Below are positions 35,391 to 44,749 of a stretch of DNA of 64,000 nt, in pieces. Position numbers and translations under genes: made by a program. The stretch is from Owenia fusiformis (lineage: Eukaryota > Annelida > Polychaeta > Sabellida > Oweniidae), in NCBI GenBank assembly GCA_903813345.2, contig CAIIXF020000003.1, positions 25,063,248 through 25,127,247 of the forward strand, written 5' to 3'. Position 1 is the stretch's first letter. Every line of letters starts with the position of its first letter. Below the pieces are notes generated by a model. That model did no database searches. It was given only the letters and a program-made list of their open reading frames with translations, and was not told where the DNA came from.

Positions 35391-35504
35391 TTACGCTTGA
35401 AAGTTTTCACACGCTATATCACGCCGTGCGACAAACGTCATGTCTTCTTCAGATAGGTCATGCTCTGGTCCATCTGGAATTTCTGGATCTCGTTGTTCTG
35501 CCAT
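35391..35504 (-). CDS. Short acidic ORF inside element Y, preceded by a TATA box
   Basis: A 37-residue frame (MAEQRDPEIPDGPEHDLSEE and on to a stop) begins about 50 bases downstream of CTATATAAAG on the same strand (35551-35560), a spacing that would leave a short leader. It is flanked by the simple GCTTTGTTACGC-type repeats of element Y, so it looks like an island of non-repetitive sequence. It may be a captured first exon with promoter, or the remnant of a transposon gene. I recognise no domain, and it may not be expressed. Confidence 0.35.
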   Translation of the reverse strand: MAEQRDPEIPDGPEHDLSEEDMTFVARRDIACENFQA

Positions 35505-35550
35505 CGTGTTCTCGAGTCAAAGATGCAATGGTTTTATGAATCTACTGCAT

Positions 35551-35560
35551 CTTTATATAG
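35551..35560 (-). promoter_or_regulatory. TATA-box candidate in element Y
   Basis: CTATATAAAG on the minus strand, placed correctly for transcription start just ahead of the ATG at 35504. Confidence 0.35.
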
Positions 35561-36612
35561 TCATTGGATCAAAAGCGGCATGGAATCGGCGATCTCGACA
35601 TTTTCCAATGCGTGACAGAGCCTAACAGAGCGTAACAATGCACAACAGAGTTTTGCAATCGTATCAGAGCCTGATTTAAAGCGTCATAATCGCATCAAAG
35701 CGTAATAATGCTTATCAAAGCTTTTCAAAGCGTGATTTCAAGCGTAACAAAGCCTGATCAAAGCGGGATCAAAGCATGAGGAACCTTTTAGAGCTATGTT
35801 AAGCTTTCCTACGCTTTGGATCAAGTTTTTCTGAGCTTTGTTACGGTTTGTTAAGCTTTGATACGCTCTCGGCGCTTAATCGATTCGTAACAGAGCGCCC
35901 AAAATTTTTTAAGAGTTTAAAATTTTTTGGCGCTCTTGCCGAATATCCCGTTTTACTCTGAGCTTTTCTACGACCTATTACGACCCCGACGCTTTAATCA
36001 AACTTTGTTACGCTTTGGTGCCGCTTTACAAGCCGCTTTAAAGCGCCATCAAAGCGCCGTTGGTATGAAGAAAAATGACAAAAATGACGGCGCTTTGCTC
36101 GCCGATTTAAAGCGTGGCATTCGCCGTTGGTGTGAACGTACCTTAAGCAGTCTTTAATACGTTCTTAATCAGTTTAAACCTGTTTGCAATTAGTTCTACC
36201 TCGTTCTCAATACGCCCTCAGACAGTTCAACTCGTTGTAAAACAACCCTAGTAGGATTGAAGTACGACGGTTCCGTTCGTAACGTACAGCTCGTCGTTAG
36301 TACGTTGTCACTCGTTCTTATTGTAGAACGTGACGACCACGAGAGGATTTTGAGCATGTTCTAAGTTCTAGAGGACCTACCCGTTCAAGTACGTTCGTTG
36401 AAGTCTATAAATAGACCCCAAACGGTTCTAATTACGTCCAGTCCGTTCGTACACAGTTGAAGCCAGTTTTCGAGAACGTAGTGAGAACTAGTTTGGTGTG
36501 ATGGAAGGGTAAGTTTTGATTTCGATATATTGTACCGTGCCGCACCACTGCCGTGTCGTATTGTAATGTATGACATGGCATGGTTTTTATCACCGGATGA
36601 ACTCTTACTTAC

Positions 36613-36938
36613 CTATAAACGGAATGCTGTCGGATTTCTTCGGGATCTGTCCGGCAACCAATAGAAGAAAAACATCTAGAATGATAAAAATACCGTGATC
36701 CCCATCGAGATTTTCTCGCCAGCTTCCGGCGGAAGTAGAAAAAGAAACATCACCAAGAAAGTCAAAATAACACATGGTACGATCACATTCACGATATGGT
36801 ACAGAGACTTCCTTTTTAGGAAAATAATGAAATCTATAGTTGGGTATGGTTTCATGTCAAAGAAATCATTGAAGATCCTAACATCAGTTTTCACGACATT
36901 CCATTCACCATTTTCTGTATATTTTTCCATGATAACCC
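36613..36938 (-). pseudogene. Gene B exon 6 (loop C, M1, frameshifted M2)
   Basis: 326 bases against 327 in gene A: one codon fewer in the loop C region and two bases more in M2 (around 36673-36680). The reading frame meets TAG at 36676-36678. The donor (TTTATAG|GTAAGT) and the acceptor (ACTTTTTCCAG) are good. Confidence 0.85.
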
Positions 36939-37107
36939 CTGGAAAAAGTAATTCAGTTGATCAAATTATTTTAAGCATACAAAAAATCATTGTAGTTTAG
37001 AAGTAATTCTAGACTACACAATATCACATGAAAATCATTAAAGTGGTTTGTAATTATTCAATCGTTGCGAAACAAAAATTGCTCTGATACACATCCAGGC
37101 TACTTAC

Positions 37108-37316
37108 CGGCCTTAGAAGATATGTTTTGGTGGAAACCATGATACATCGCGTTTGCAAAACTCAATGTGCACTTTTGGGAATCAAATGGAAAATATGTGA
37201 CGTCCAGAGAGCATGTTGATTCAAATGAGCCCCCTGGTGGCCAAAGAATATTTCCGGTATAGGATATATCCACTCTAAAGTCTTCGTAGAAGGAGGAATC
37301 GATCAATTTGTTGGCA
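37108..37316 (-). CDS. Gene B exon 5 (Cys-loop)
   Basis: 209 bases with an intact Cys-loop (CSLDVTYFPFDSQKC); acceptor TATATAG, donor GGCCG|GTAAGT. Confidence 0.87.
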
Positions 37317-37434
37317 CTATATAATAAAATAAGTATTTTTAAAAATAATATAATCAATATATTAGATCGACAAATAGTAAAACATTTAATTTCAGGCCTA
37401 AAATCTTACTCGATGACCTCACGGAAATTATTAC

Positions 37435-37620
37435 AGGAGAGGCTGCGTTTAAAGCGTTGGACATTTGCTCTACGCCAGCCGCACGACGGCCGTAGCTTCA
37501 CAAAGTCGATATAGAAAATCCACATCGTACTGCTTATCCCTATATTTTGTGCTGCATATTTCTCTCGGTTTTGGGAAGCTACGACCGCCGTGGTTGCCGT
37601 AGATTAGATGTGTCTGAGGC
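37435..37620. repeat. Family W repeat in intron 4 of gene B
   Basis: An inverted-repeat element: CGACGGCCGTAGCTTCACAA near the left and GGGAAGCTACGACCGCCGTG near the right. The same words occur at 34104-34192 and 58335-58470. Confidence 0.6.
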
Positions 37621-37667
37621 ATTACTTTTATTTCTGTCGTTGCAAATCAAACTACAATTTGGTGTAC

Positions 37668-37777
37668 CTATTTTCTAGAAAGATATCTGGAAGCCAAATT
37701 TTCTCTGCAGGAACAACTAATTCGGTTACGTTTGAAAATTCTTCTGGGACCCATTGTAGAAATTCGTCTGTCCATAC
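37668..37777 (-). CDS. Gene B exon 4 (loop A region)
   Basis: 110 bases encoding VWTDEFLQWVPEEFSNVTEL and IWLPDIFLEN; splice sites CCTTTAG and AAATAG|GTACAC. Confidence 0.85.
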
Positions 37778-37877
37778 CTAAAGGTTCAGTTGATGATATA
37801 ATGTAAACACACAAAAACAAAAGTTTTGATAAGTAATCATCAAGCCCGGTCATCAAGTTCATTTTACAGTTACTTAC

Positions 37878-37922
37878 ACATCTGATGAAGCATATTGTTT
37901 TCAACATCTCGTGTGTCTCATC
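37878..37922 (-). CDS. Gene B exon 3 (45-nt micro-exon)
   Basis: 45 bases encoding DETHEMLKTICFIRC, much diverged from the DEKNQ-type sequence of gene A. Splice sites are CATTTTCAG and AGATGT|GTAAGT. Confidence 0.82.
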
Positions 37923-38122
37923 CTGAAAATGATAGAATAATATATATATGGTACAGATTTTGAATCATTGCATTCATTGATCGTGATTTTTATTTACGTT
38001 TTGCAACCGAAGTCCAGTTTTAATGTTTATGAATTCGCTTTAATTGGCATAACATAAACCGGCTGGCAGACTCAGGCTTAAAGGAAGATTTCATTTTTTG
38101 ATAATCAATTTCCAGGTCTCAC

Positions 38123-38289
38123 CAGTTCTTTAATCTGCCACAACCACAGGGATACATCAACATCTACAGTGTCTCGTGCATCAGATCTTGGGCGAGTTAA
38201 CTTATCATAATCCTTCAACAGTGCTCTGTGTAATTTGGATTCGTCGGAGTTCTTTGAATTAGGTAGGCGCGGTGCTGTTGTTCCAAGGC
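38123..38289 (-). CDS. Gene B exon 2
   Basis: 167 bases, acceptor TCCCAACAG and donor GAACTG|GTGAGA; encodes LLKDYDKLTRPRSD and DVDVSLWLWQIKEL, nearly identical to gene A exon 2 in its second half. Confidence 0.85.
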
Positions 38290-39436
38290 CTGTTGGGAGT
38301 CGGGGTAGTTGTTAACTAATTGGTTTTATACAATATGGGATGAGTTTTGTATAGCTTCGAATTCTCACTAATTCTCGTTTTTGTAAGATTTAAAGAGGTT
38401 TGCACATTAAATCTCGAATGACTTACATTTCCTTTTTAATAGCATATTTGAATTTGAATTCAACTTTTCTTAAAAGTGTGGGCCAAATATCCATGGATAC
38501 AACGTACCAAAAGTTGCGATTGGGGAATTATGCACGTTGATCCAAAAAGTCTCACTTGAATTGATCTAATGTTATTAAAGACGTACGATCCACTTTCCAA
38601 TTATTACTTTGTTTCTCTATGGCTTAAAAATCATGGTTTGATCATAATATTCTTTGATACAGCTTTTCCCTTTGGAGAAACTAGAACTAACATATCTCAT
38701 TTGATATTGGCTTTAAGAGAAAACAGGTAACAAATTCGAATTTGCTGGCCAGCATATCAACGAAACACTTGGGGCCGCATAAATAGAGGAATTCAGGCCG
38801 AAAACGACAAATTCATTTCAAAAACTGATAAGGACCAATTTTAACATTAATCAATTATTTTCCTAAACATACGTCTTACAGTTACCTGAGGTTTGCATTT
38901 TTATAAAACCTCGGCAGAAGTCTTGGCAGATTTAAAGATGAAATGTCTCTTTAATTAGGTTTCTCGCCCGATCAAGCAGTGATGTCCCATTGTAATTGCT
39001 TATATAATTCTTACATACTGTACATGTACCTTACAATTATGTATCAATCTCATGATCAACGTATGGGCATAGTATTGCCGCTATACATTGAGAAAATCAA
39101 CATAACAACCCACTGTCAGAATTGAACCCAATTTGAGCTTTCCGCCATCGAAAGGAATATTTTCGTGACACGAGTTTCTGAATCAGAGCGTTTTTTCGAT
39201 TTATCTCCGAATTTTCGACCGTCTAGTTAATAATTCATTTCTGCGTCATTTCACGGGGTACTCAAATTGTGCACCTATCAGGACGCTGCCTTTTTAATTG
39301 CCTAACGTGATAATCCACAACCCGATGTTTGTCATCCATTTTGATACCAATGAGAGCATCAATTCCTTCACGGAGAAGACCGACTGTACGATATATAGGG
39401 TGCCAAAAAACCAATACCAAAGTTAAAAGATTAAAG

Positions 39437-40198
39437 ATTAATATCATATGGTATATGTTAACTCATACCATGTTTTATCTATCATTTTAAAGATAAATCA
39501 TTTTCTAACAATATGATACCATCCGATTGAAAACCCATTGCTTTATTGAAGAGTTAGATGCTAAAAATGACACCAGGGGTGTCATGAGCGACCAAAAATT
39601 ATTCACTGCGGATTTTCAAATTGTGGAATATGGAGGGAAATTTGAACTTTGGCACCTTTAAAAGAGGTACATTTATACAAGAACAGTTCAAAGTTGACCA
39701 ATAATAATCGTCATAACGATGGATCGTAGTAATGGCGGACCATATTCGAAACATTTTGGTGAGTTTTCATGTTCGAATCGTAATATAGACCTCAGAGCAG
39801 GGGTAATATCGTCGAATACACTCCTTAGGACTAGGCACAAAAACTTTCGAACCCCTCACTCCCTTCGGTCGTTCGGGGTACAGAAAATGTTTGTGCCAAG
39901 CCCTGCGGGGTGTATTCGACAATATTACCCCTGCTCGTTTTCGGTCTATATTTCTTAAATAAATTCATAATGATTCGGTCAAGATTGAGTGCAGCTGGGA
40001 CTGCAATATGGGTGTACATTTTTTAATTTTCCTTTTCTGATTTTTGGTCGCTCATGACACCCCTGGTGTCAATTTTAACCTCTAACTTCACGAGAAAACA
40101 AAATCTTTTCAATCGGATGGTGTCATATTGTTAGGGAATGATTTATCTTTAAAATGATATATAATACATGGCATGGTTTAAGATATATCATATGAATC
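39437..40198. mobile_element. 0.76-kb long-TIR element in intron 1 of gene B
   Basis: Arms of about 150 bases are complementary: AAAGATAAATCATTTTCTAA, CCATCCGATTGAAAA and GACACCAGGGGTGTCATGAG on the left are mirrored on the right. A smaller hairpin element (about 39787-39953, with GCAGGGGTAATATCGTCGAA against TTCGACAATATTACCCCTGC) sits inside, so it is nested. Confidence 0.8.
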
Positions 40199-40208
40199 AT
40201 TCATCTTT

Positions 40209-40603
40209 AAAGGACGATTCTCGGTTTGGAGAACAGCCTCCTGGGCTAAAAAAAAATTCATGAAAAATATAGAAATATTACCCAAATTAAACTATGAATA
40301 TTCAAAAGAGGACAATTAAATCTACAAGATGTAAAAATAACAAATTGGTCTGAAGCAGGGATAATGCTCAAATAGACCAATTCAATAAAAACAAGTCTCG
40401 ATTTGGGGAAAGAAGTTCATTAGTGTACTGCGCTAATATTTTTTTGCGAAAAATGTAGAAATATTACCCAAATTAAACTATGTCTATTCAAAAGAAGACA
40501 TTCAAATCTATGTTATGTAAAAAAAATCAAATTTGTCCGAAGCAGGGATAATGCTCATTTAGATTGATGAACTTCGTTCTCCAAACCGAGAATCGTCCTT
40601 TGA
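40209..40603. mobile_element. 395-bp MITE with perfect AAAGGACGATTCTCGGTTTGG ends
   Basis: The ends AAAGGACGATTCTCGGTTTG and the exact complement CAAACCGAGAATCGTCCTTT bound an interior made of two tandem half-copies, each with ATATTACCCAAATTAAACTA and GAAGCAGGGATAATGCTCA. It abuts the long-TIR element at 39437-40198. Confidence 0.85.
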
Positions 40604-40701
40604 ATATTGTTTTCTGGCCCACCCTGTATATGTTAATCGTATATTAATCATTTTATAATTTCTATTTTGTTTATCTGTAGAAACAAAACAGTCCGACCTA
40701 C

Positions 40702-40801
40702 CTCTCTCTAGATCTGCAGTGGTGTAGTAAACCATAAACATCCAGTTGGTAACCCATAGTAACAGCAGTTGCTGAGTTAAATCTCTCACGCCAGTTCGCA
40801 T
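40702..40801 (-). CDS. Gene B exon 1 (signal peptide)
   Basis: It starts at an ATG aligned with the innermost ATG of gene A and encodes a hydrophobic leader (LTQQLLLLWVTNWMFMVYY). The donor is GAGAGAG|GTAGGT, phase 1. Confidence 0.78.
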
Positions 40802-42608
40802 TTCAGAAGAACTTCCAAAAACTGCAAGAGTCTAGAATTCCACGTTTGACGGTATGACACTTTGGATTGCCATCATCCAATATTTTCAGCCTATATATAA
40901 CAATAAATAAAGTCACCGTGCGAATCGATAGCAAGATTCCCAAATGGACCATAGTTTTAATAAGCTAAATGCCAGGCAGAAATTGATCAATAAATAATTA
41001 ATGGACGTTTTTCAATTCCTCCATATATTTCTGAAATATTCTATTTTAAAGAACAACTTTTTCCACCGGATATTTTAGAACCGTCAATTTGCGTACTTTC
41101 GAATTCATAGTTACGAAAGTGTGCTTTTTGTAAAATGCCCATGTGAGCAACCGTGTACTACTGTACCAGCACTTAATGATATCCCTATACAGTCAATCTT
41201 ACTCAGATAAAATTAATTCAAATGTAAAATTATGAATTTACTTGATAAATAAAGTTCCATAAGTTTGTCAATCGGAAGTTTTCATCGGATGGCATTTCAA
41301 AGCCTGAATCTTAACTCTATCCCATTACTACAATAGCTCGGAATATTATGATTTCACCTGTACTTTGTCAGGTGTTATGAGTAGAGCGTGCAGTGCACCC
41401 GTGTGATACGGCAAAACAGCCATAATTCACGTCACCATACTAGTCAATGGGCAAAAGGGCAAACGCCTGACTTTTTATCTCGAGTTATGGATTTATGTGG
41501 CCTCGCTGGCCTATCTGAGGTTTTAAAGCTATGTCTAAGCTACATTTTGACACTAAACTCAATGGGGACTAAACATCTACTTTTTGAAATAATTTGTCAA
41601 TTGTGACACTACCCCCTCTCTGCCGACAGAAATTGAAATTCACAAAAATGAAGGCAAAATTAATACGCAACTTGACTCGAAATTTTCCTTCAGATAACCC
41701 ATATAAACGCATTTAAGAAATGGCGTCATTGCAAAAAGATGACAACTGTACAGTACCTACAGTACACTAGCTTAGGATATAGTGATTTGGTTTTCTGTAT
41801 AAAAGGTCATTTTTCTCCTTTCCTACCCCATTGAAGCGCCATCTGGGAAGTGAATTGGGACTAAATATTTATAAGGTAGGTCCTGATTTATCTGAAAACA
41901 TGTCAAAGTTCAGTGGGAAATCACATTTTTAGCTAGCGGCGGACTGATTTTGACCTTGGTGATTTTACCAGAATTCTCTGAGAAATCTGACGATAGAGGG
42001 GGTTAGTGTCTTCAAGTTTATTTATCTCAAAAATTCGGTGGACAACCCATGGTAAGATTGTTATAGCAGGCTAGGCGAGTCTCTCCCGAACACTGTGGTA
42101 TGTTGCACGAGGCTTGGATACTAGTCGTTAATAAGATACAGGGTAAAATGTTATAATGGCCATCTATGGGAAACTCTACTGTGGTCTTCAACCTTACTGA
42201 CTCGTGTCTGGGAAAACTGTATGTCAAAGAAACTATTCTGCCAGATGGGCACGGGTTTGGCTGAATCAATATTTTTTCTCTTCGGTTGACAAGGAATCGA
42301 TGCGCAATATATTTCAATGAAAAGGGTTGGAGTGAGAGACAAAAATTGCGAAAGAATTCCTGGAAAAAAGTTCAGTAAACAATGTCATCAAAAAAGTTGA
42401 AAGAACGGGTTCTGTAGAAAGAAATTTAATGCAGTGGACAACCAGAAACTGTTTGCCATTCTTGTTAAGATTCACCTGCTGGAGAAAATTTACTCTTAAA
42501 TGGTGACGCTTAACGTTTAGCAAATCGAACGCTCGTTTTTAAAAAGCGCGATCAAGGAATAATCTCAAGGAAGTCACTGCGTAAATACCTCTGCCTGTTT
42601 ATGTAGGA
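40802..42608. other. Upstream flank of gene B, no feature supported
   Basis: Open frames such as 41388-41606 and 42027-42317 lack motifs; no repeat is obvious. Confidence 0.35.
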
Positions 42609-43240
42609 CTAGTATAGTCACTGCTACCCACCTAATTACACAGACGTATCGTCGGTGTATCATGGCGGAACTTCCTCCGGGACTAGGTTTCGGTAAGATT
42701 TTTTTATTTCCCGATTTACACCTACTTATAAGTCACGTTGTGGATGATAATTTGGCTCGAAGTTAAGGAAGATTTTTTTTTTCATTTCTCATTTATTCCA
42801 AATATAACATAAAATACATTACAAGGAAGATAGTCTAGTTTGAGAATGTGTCGATGGTTTTAGGTTTTATATGTTAACAAAGACACAATTCACGTATTTA
42901 GTCTCTCGCTTTTCTTACACTGACCCCGGGACACTGACGAACGACCAATATCAGTGTAATATTGGCAATATTAATGCCGATCGTCAGTGTAAGAAAAGCG
43001 AGGGGCTAAATACGTGAATTGTGTCTTTGTTAACATGTAAAACCTAAAACCATCGACACATTCTCAAACTAGACTATCTTCCTTAACTTCGAGCCAAATT
43101 ATTATCCACAACGTGACTTATAAGTAGGTGTAAATCGGGAAATAAAAAAATCTTACCGAAACCTAATCCCGGAGGAAGTTCCGCCATGATACACCAACGA
43201 TACGTCTGTGTAATTAGGTGGGTAGCAGTGATAGTATAGA
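42609..43240. mobile_element. 0.63-kb near-perfect palindrome (fold-back element)
   Basis: The two arms, about 42609-42940 and 42965-43240, are close reverse complements; shared landmarks are ACTGCTACCCACCTAATTAC, CATGGCGGAACTTCCTCC, AAGTCACGTTGTGGAT and AAAACCATCGACACATTCTC. The left arm is longer because a retroposon piece has been inserted in it. Nothing in it codes. Confidence 0.85.
42765..42830 (-). mobile_element. Extremely truncated retroposon with 8-bp target duplication
   Basis: AAGGAAGA at 42765-42772 and 42823-42830 flank a 50-base insert that starts with a T-run and ends AAATACATTACA on the plus strand. The insert is missing from the mirror arm of the palindrome, which marks the empty site. 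It resembles the tail of the retroposon at 12730-12918. Confidence 0.75.
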
Positions 43241-43434
43241 TCGTCACACATTTATAAAAGGGTGATTTTTATTTGGACAAATCAATTTCGCATTTATGGG
43301 TGAAGTTTTAAGATCTTCTTTTTGTGTTTAGTAGGAAAAAATGACATCTAGTTTTACCCATCACGTATTAATAGCACATAGCATGGTCTTAATGCAATGT
43401 CCTGTAAATGAAACAAGGCAGTTTTGGATTAGTA

Positions 43435-44007
43435 CAGGGTGGTCAAAAAATGGAAACCCTGCATTTTCCTTATATCTTTGTCACTTTAAGGAATTACTCC
43501 CTGATATTTCACACATTTGTACATCATTCAATTTCCTACCACCCTACCATATTTCATGACCATCAGACTGATAGTCACAATTTTACAGCACTTTGAATAA
43601 CATGCTTCAGATTTGACCATTATCGCGCTGTAGGCAAAACAGCACAGTTGGCAATGAACCAAATGCATTCCTCAGCAGTTATGGCCTGAATGAAACAGAT
43701 GATCTCACTTTTGAGGTTCGCAATTGTCCTGAGGTCATTCTCATATACTCTATCTCTGCCATATCCCCAAAGGTAGGGACATTTTAGACGATGAGTACAG
43801 GTTTCCCCACAACGCAATAGTGGCCACTGGGCATGTTCTTTCAAGTACTGTAACATTGTGACTATCAATCTGATGGTCATGAAATAAAGTAGGCTGGTAG
43901 CAAATTGAATGATGTACAAAAGTGTAAAATATCAGGGAGTTATTTTTTAAAATGACAAAGATATGAGGAAAATAGTAATAGGGTTTCAATTTTTTTCGAC
44001 CACCCTG
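43435..44007 (-). mobile_element. Mariner/IS630-like element, internally deleted, with transposase remnant
   Basis: The terminal CAGGGTGGTC-type repeats (TACAGGGTGGTCAAAAA against GACCACCCTGTA) are flanked by TA, and the inverted arms extend about 150 bases. On the minus strand between about 43620 and 43860 lies a frame with CPYLWGYGRDRVYEN followed by LRTIANLKSEI; this resembles the FLWGYLKDRVY...LxxLKxxI C-terminal end of mariner/IS630 transposases. The catalytic DDE/D core is missing, so this is a dead deletion derivative. Confidence 0.75.
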
Positions 44008-44098
44008 TACAAGGATTTAAATTGGATAATGCACGTGCATCCTTTGGATAATTCACTCTCCCGATGTTTACAGAATCATTGTAAACAGATTATTTTAT

Positions 44099-44176
44099 CT
44101 TCAAGACGATTTCAATAAACTGGAATTTACAAACCTCATTCAAGACGATTTCAATAAACTGGAATTTACAAAACTC
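44099..44176. repeat. Two-copy 38-bp tandem duplication
   Basis: TCAAGACGATTTCAATAAAC followed by TGGAATTTACAAA is present twice in direct succession with one or two differences. Confidence 0.8.
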
Positions 44177-44394
44177 ACCTAATTTCTTAAAAATAGACTT
44201 GCCTTGAGCCGCCATTTTGTTTTTATACGGGAAGCTTATCGTAACCTTTTGAAGAGATTCAGGACTCGATTCATGGGAAAACGTCTGCGCACCATCTACC
44301 GAGAAGATCGAGGACCAATTGACCACATTTTCAAGTGAAACTTGGAAAGATGCCATTTTGAAATGTCAGGAACATGCCTTTTCAACTCATTTTT

Positions 44395-44749
44395 ATGTCA
44401 CCACCAAAAAGTGGTGACATATTATTATGGTCTCCGTTTTTTGTGGCGGCGGTTGGCGTCTGTAACAAAACTTGGCGTCTGTAGCAAATTCTTAAAACTT
44501 CAAATAACTTAACAAATACTGTTTAGACTGACTTCAGTTTTTTCAAAATGATCTACAAGTTTTCAGAAGTTCAAATCTGACTTTAGATTTGACCTACATT
44601 GACATTTTCAACTTGCTTCAAAATGACCAATTTTTATTTCAAAATTATCTACAAGTTATCAGAAGATCAAATCTGACTTAGGATTGAACTGATAATATCG
44701 TGAGCAACTAGCTACATGTAGGTGGTGACATTTTGTCATGTTAATGCCT
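44395..44749. mobile_element. Family Z element, complete copy
   Basis: The left end ATGTCACCACC is mirrored by GGTGGTGACAT at 44720-44730. The interior contains GTTATGGTCTCCG-type and GTTCAAATCTGACTTT words also found at 29827-29990, 30476-30560 and near 32540. Confidence 0.65.

Larger units (their letters stand above)
34718..36142. mobile_element. Element Y (1.4-kb TIR transposon nested in X2)
   Basis: The ends GGTACGTTCACACCAACGGC and its complement (GCCGTTGGTGTGAACGTACC) bound 1,425 bases flanked by TTAT on the left and TTAA on the right, which fits a TTAA-type target duplication with one mutation. TIR similarity continues inward for well over 150 bases. The left arm carries a second tandem copy (34895-35050). 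The interior is packed with AAAGCGTAACAAAGC-type words in both orientations. It carries a small minus-strand ORF unit (see 35391-35504). No transposase is recognised, so it is probably non-autonomous. Confidence 0.8.
34692..36502. mobile_element. Element X2, second X copy, interrupted by element Y
   Basis: The sequence CTAACTCGTTCATTA just before 34718 continues after 36142 with AAGCAGTCTTTAATACGTTC. Joined, they match the inner part of X1 (AACTACTTCGTTCATAAACAGTC at about 34382-34404). The right end AACTAGTTTGGTGTGAT at 36486-36502 is intact; the left end is truncated. Confidence 0.7.
33539..40801 (-). pseudogene. Nicotinic receptor-like Cys-loop subunit, gene B (7 exons, frameshift in M2)
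   Basis: Tandem paralogue of gene A. Exons: 40702-40801, 38123-38289, 37878-37922, 37668-37777, 37108-37316, 36613-36938, 33539-34062. Exons 2-5 have exactly the lengths of gene A exons 2-5 (167, 45, 110 and 209 bases), and all splice sites are intact. All landmarks are readable: leader, IWLPD loop A, Cys-loop CSLDVTYFPFDSQKC, M1, M3, HHHDAIYPVPRWLRYFAFE, M4. In exon 6, however, the codon after LSF is disrupted by two extra bases relative to gene A, which creates an in-frame TAG at 36676-36678 within M2. Downstream codons are conserved in the shifted frame (VFLLLVAGQIPKKSDS). The gene is therefore either a very young pseudogene or carries a sequencing/assembly error. It lacks the loop C Cys pair, as does gene A. 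Without the lesion it would encode about 492 residues. Confidence 0.82.
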
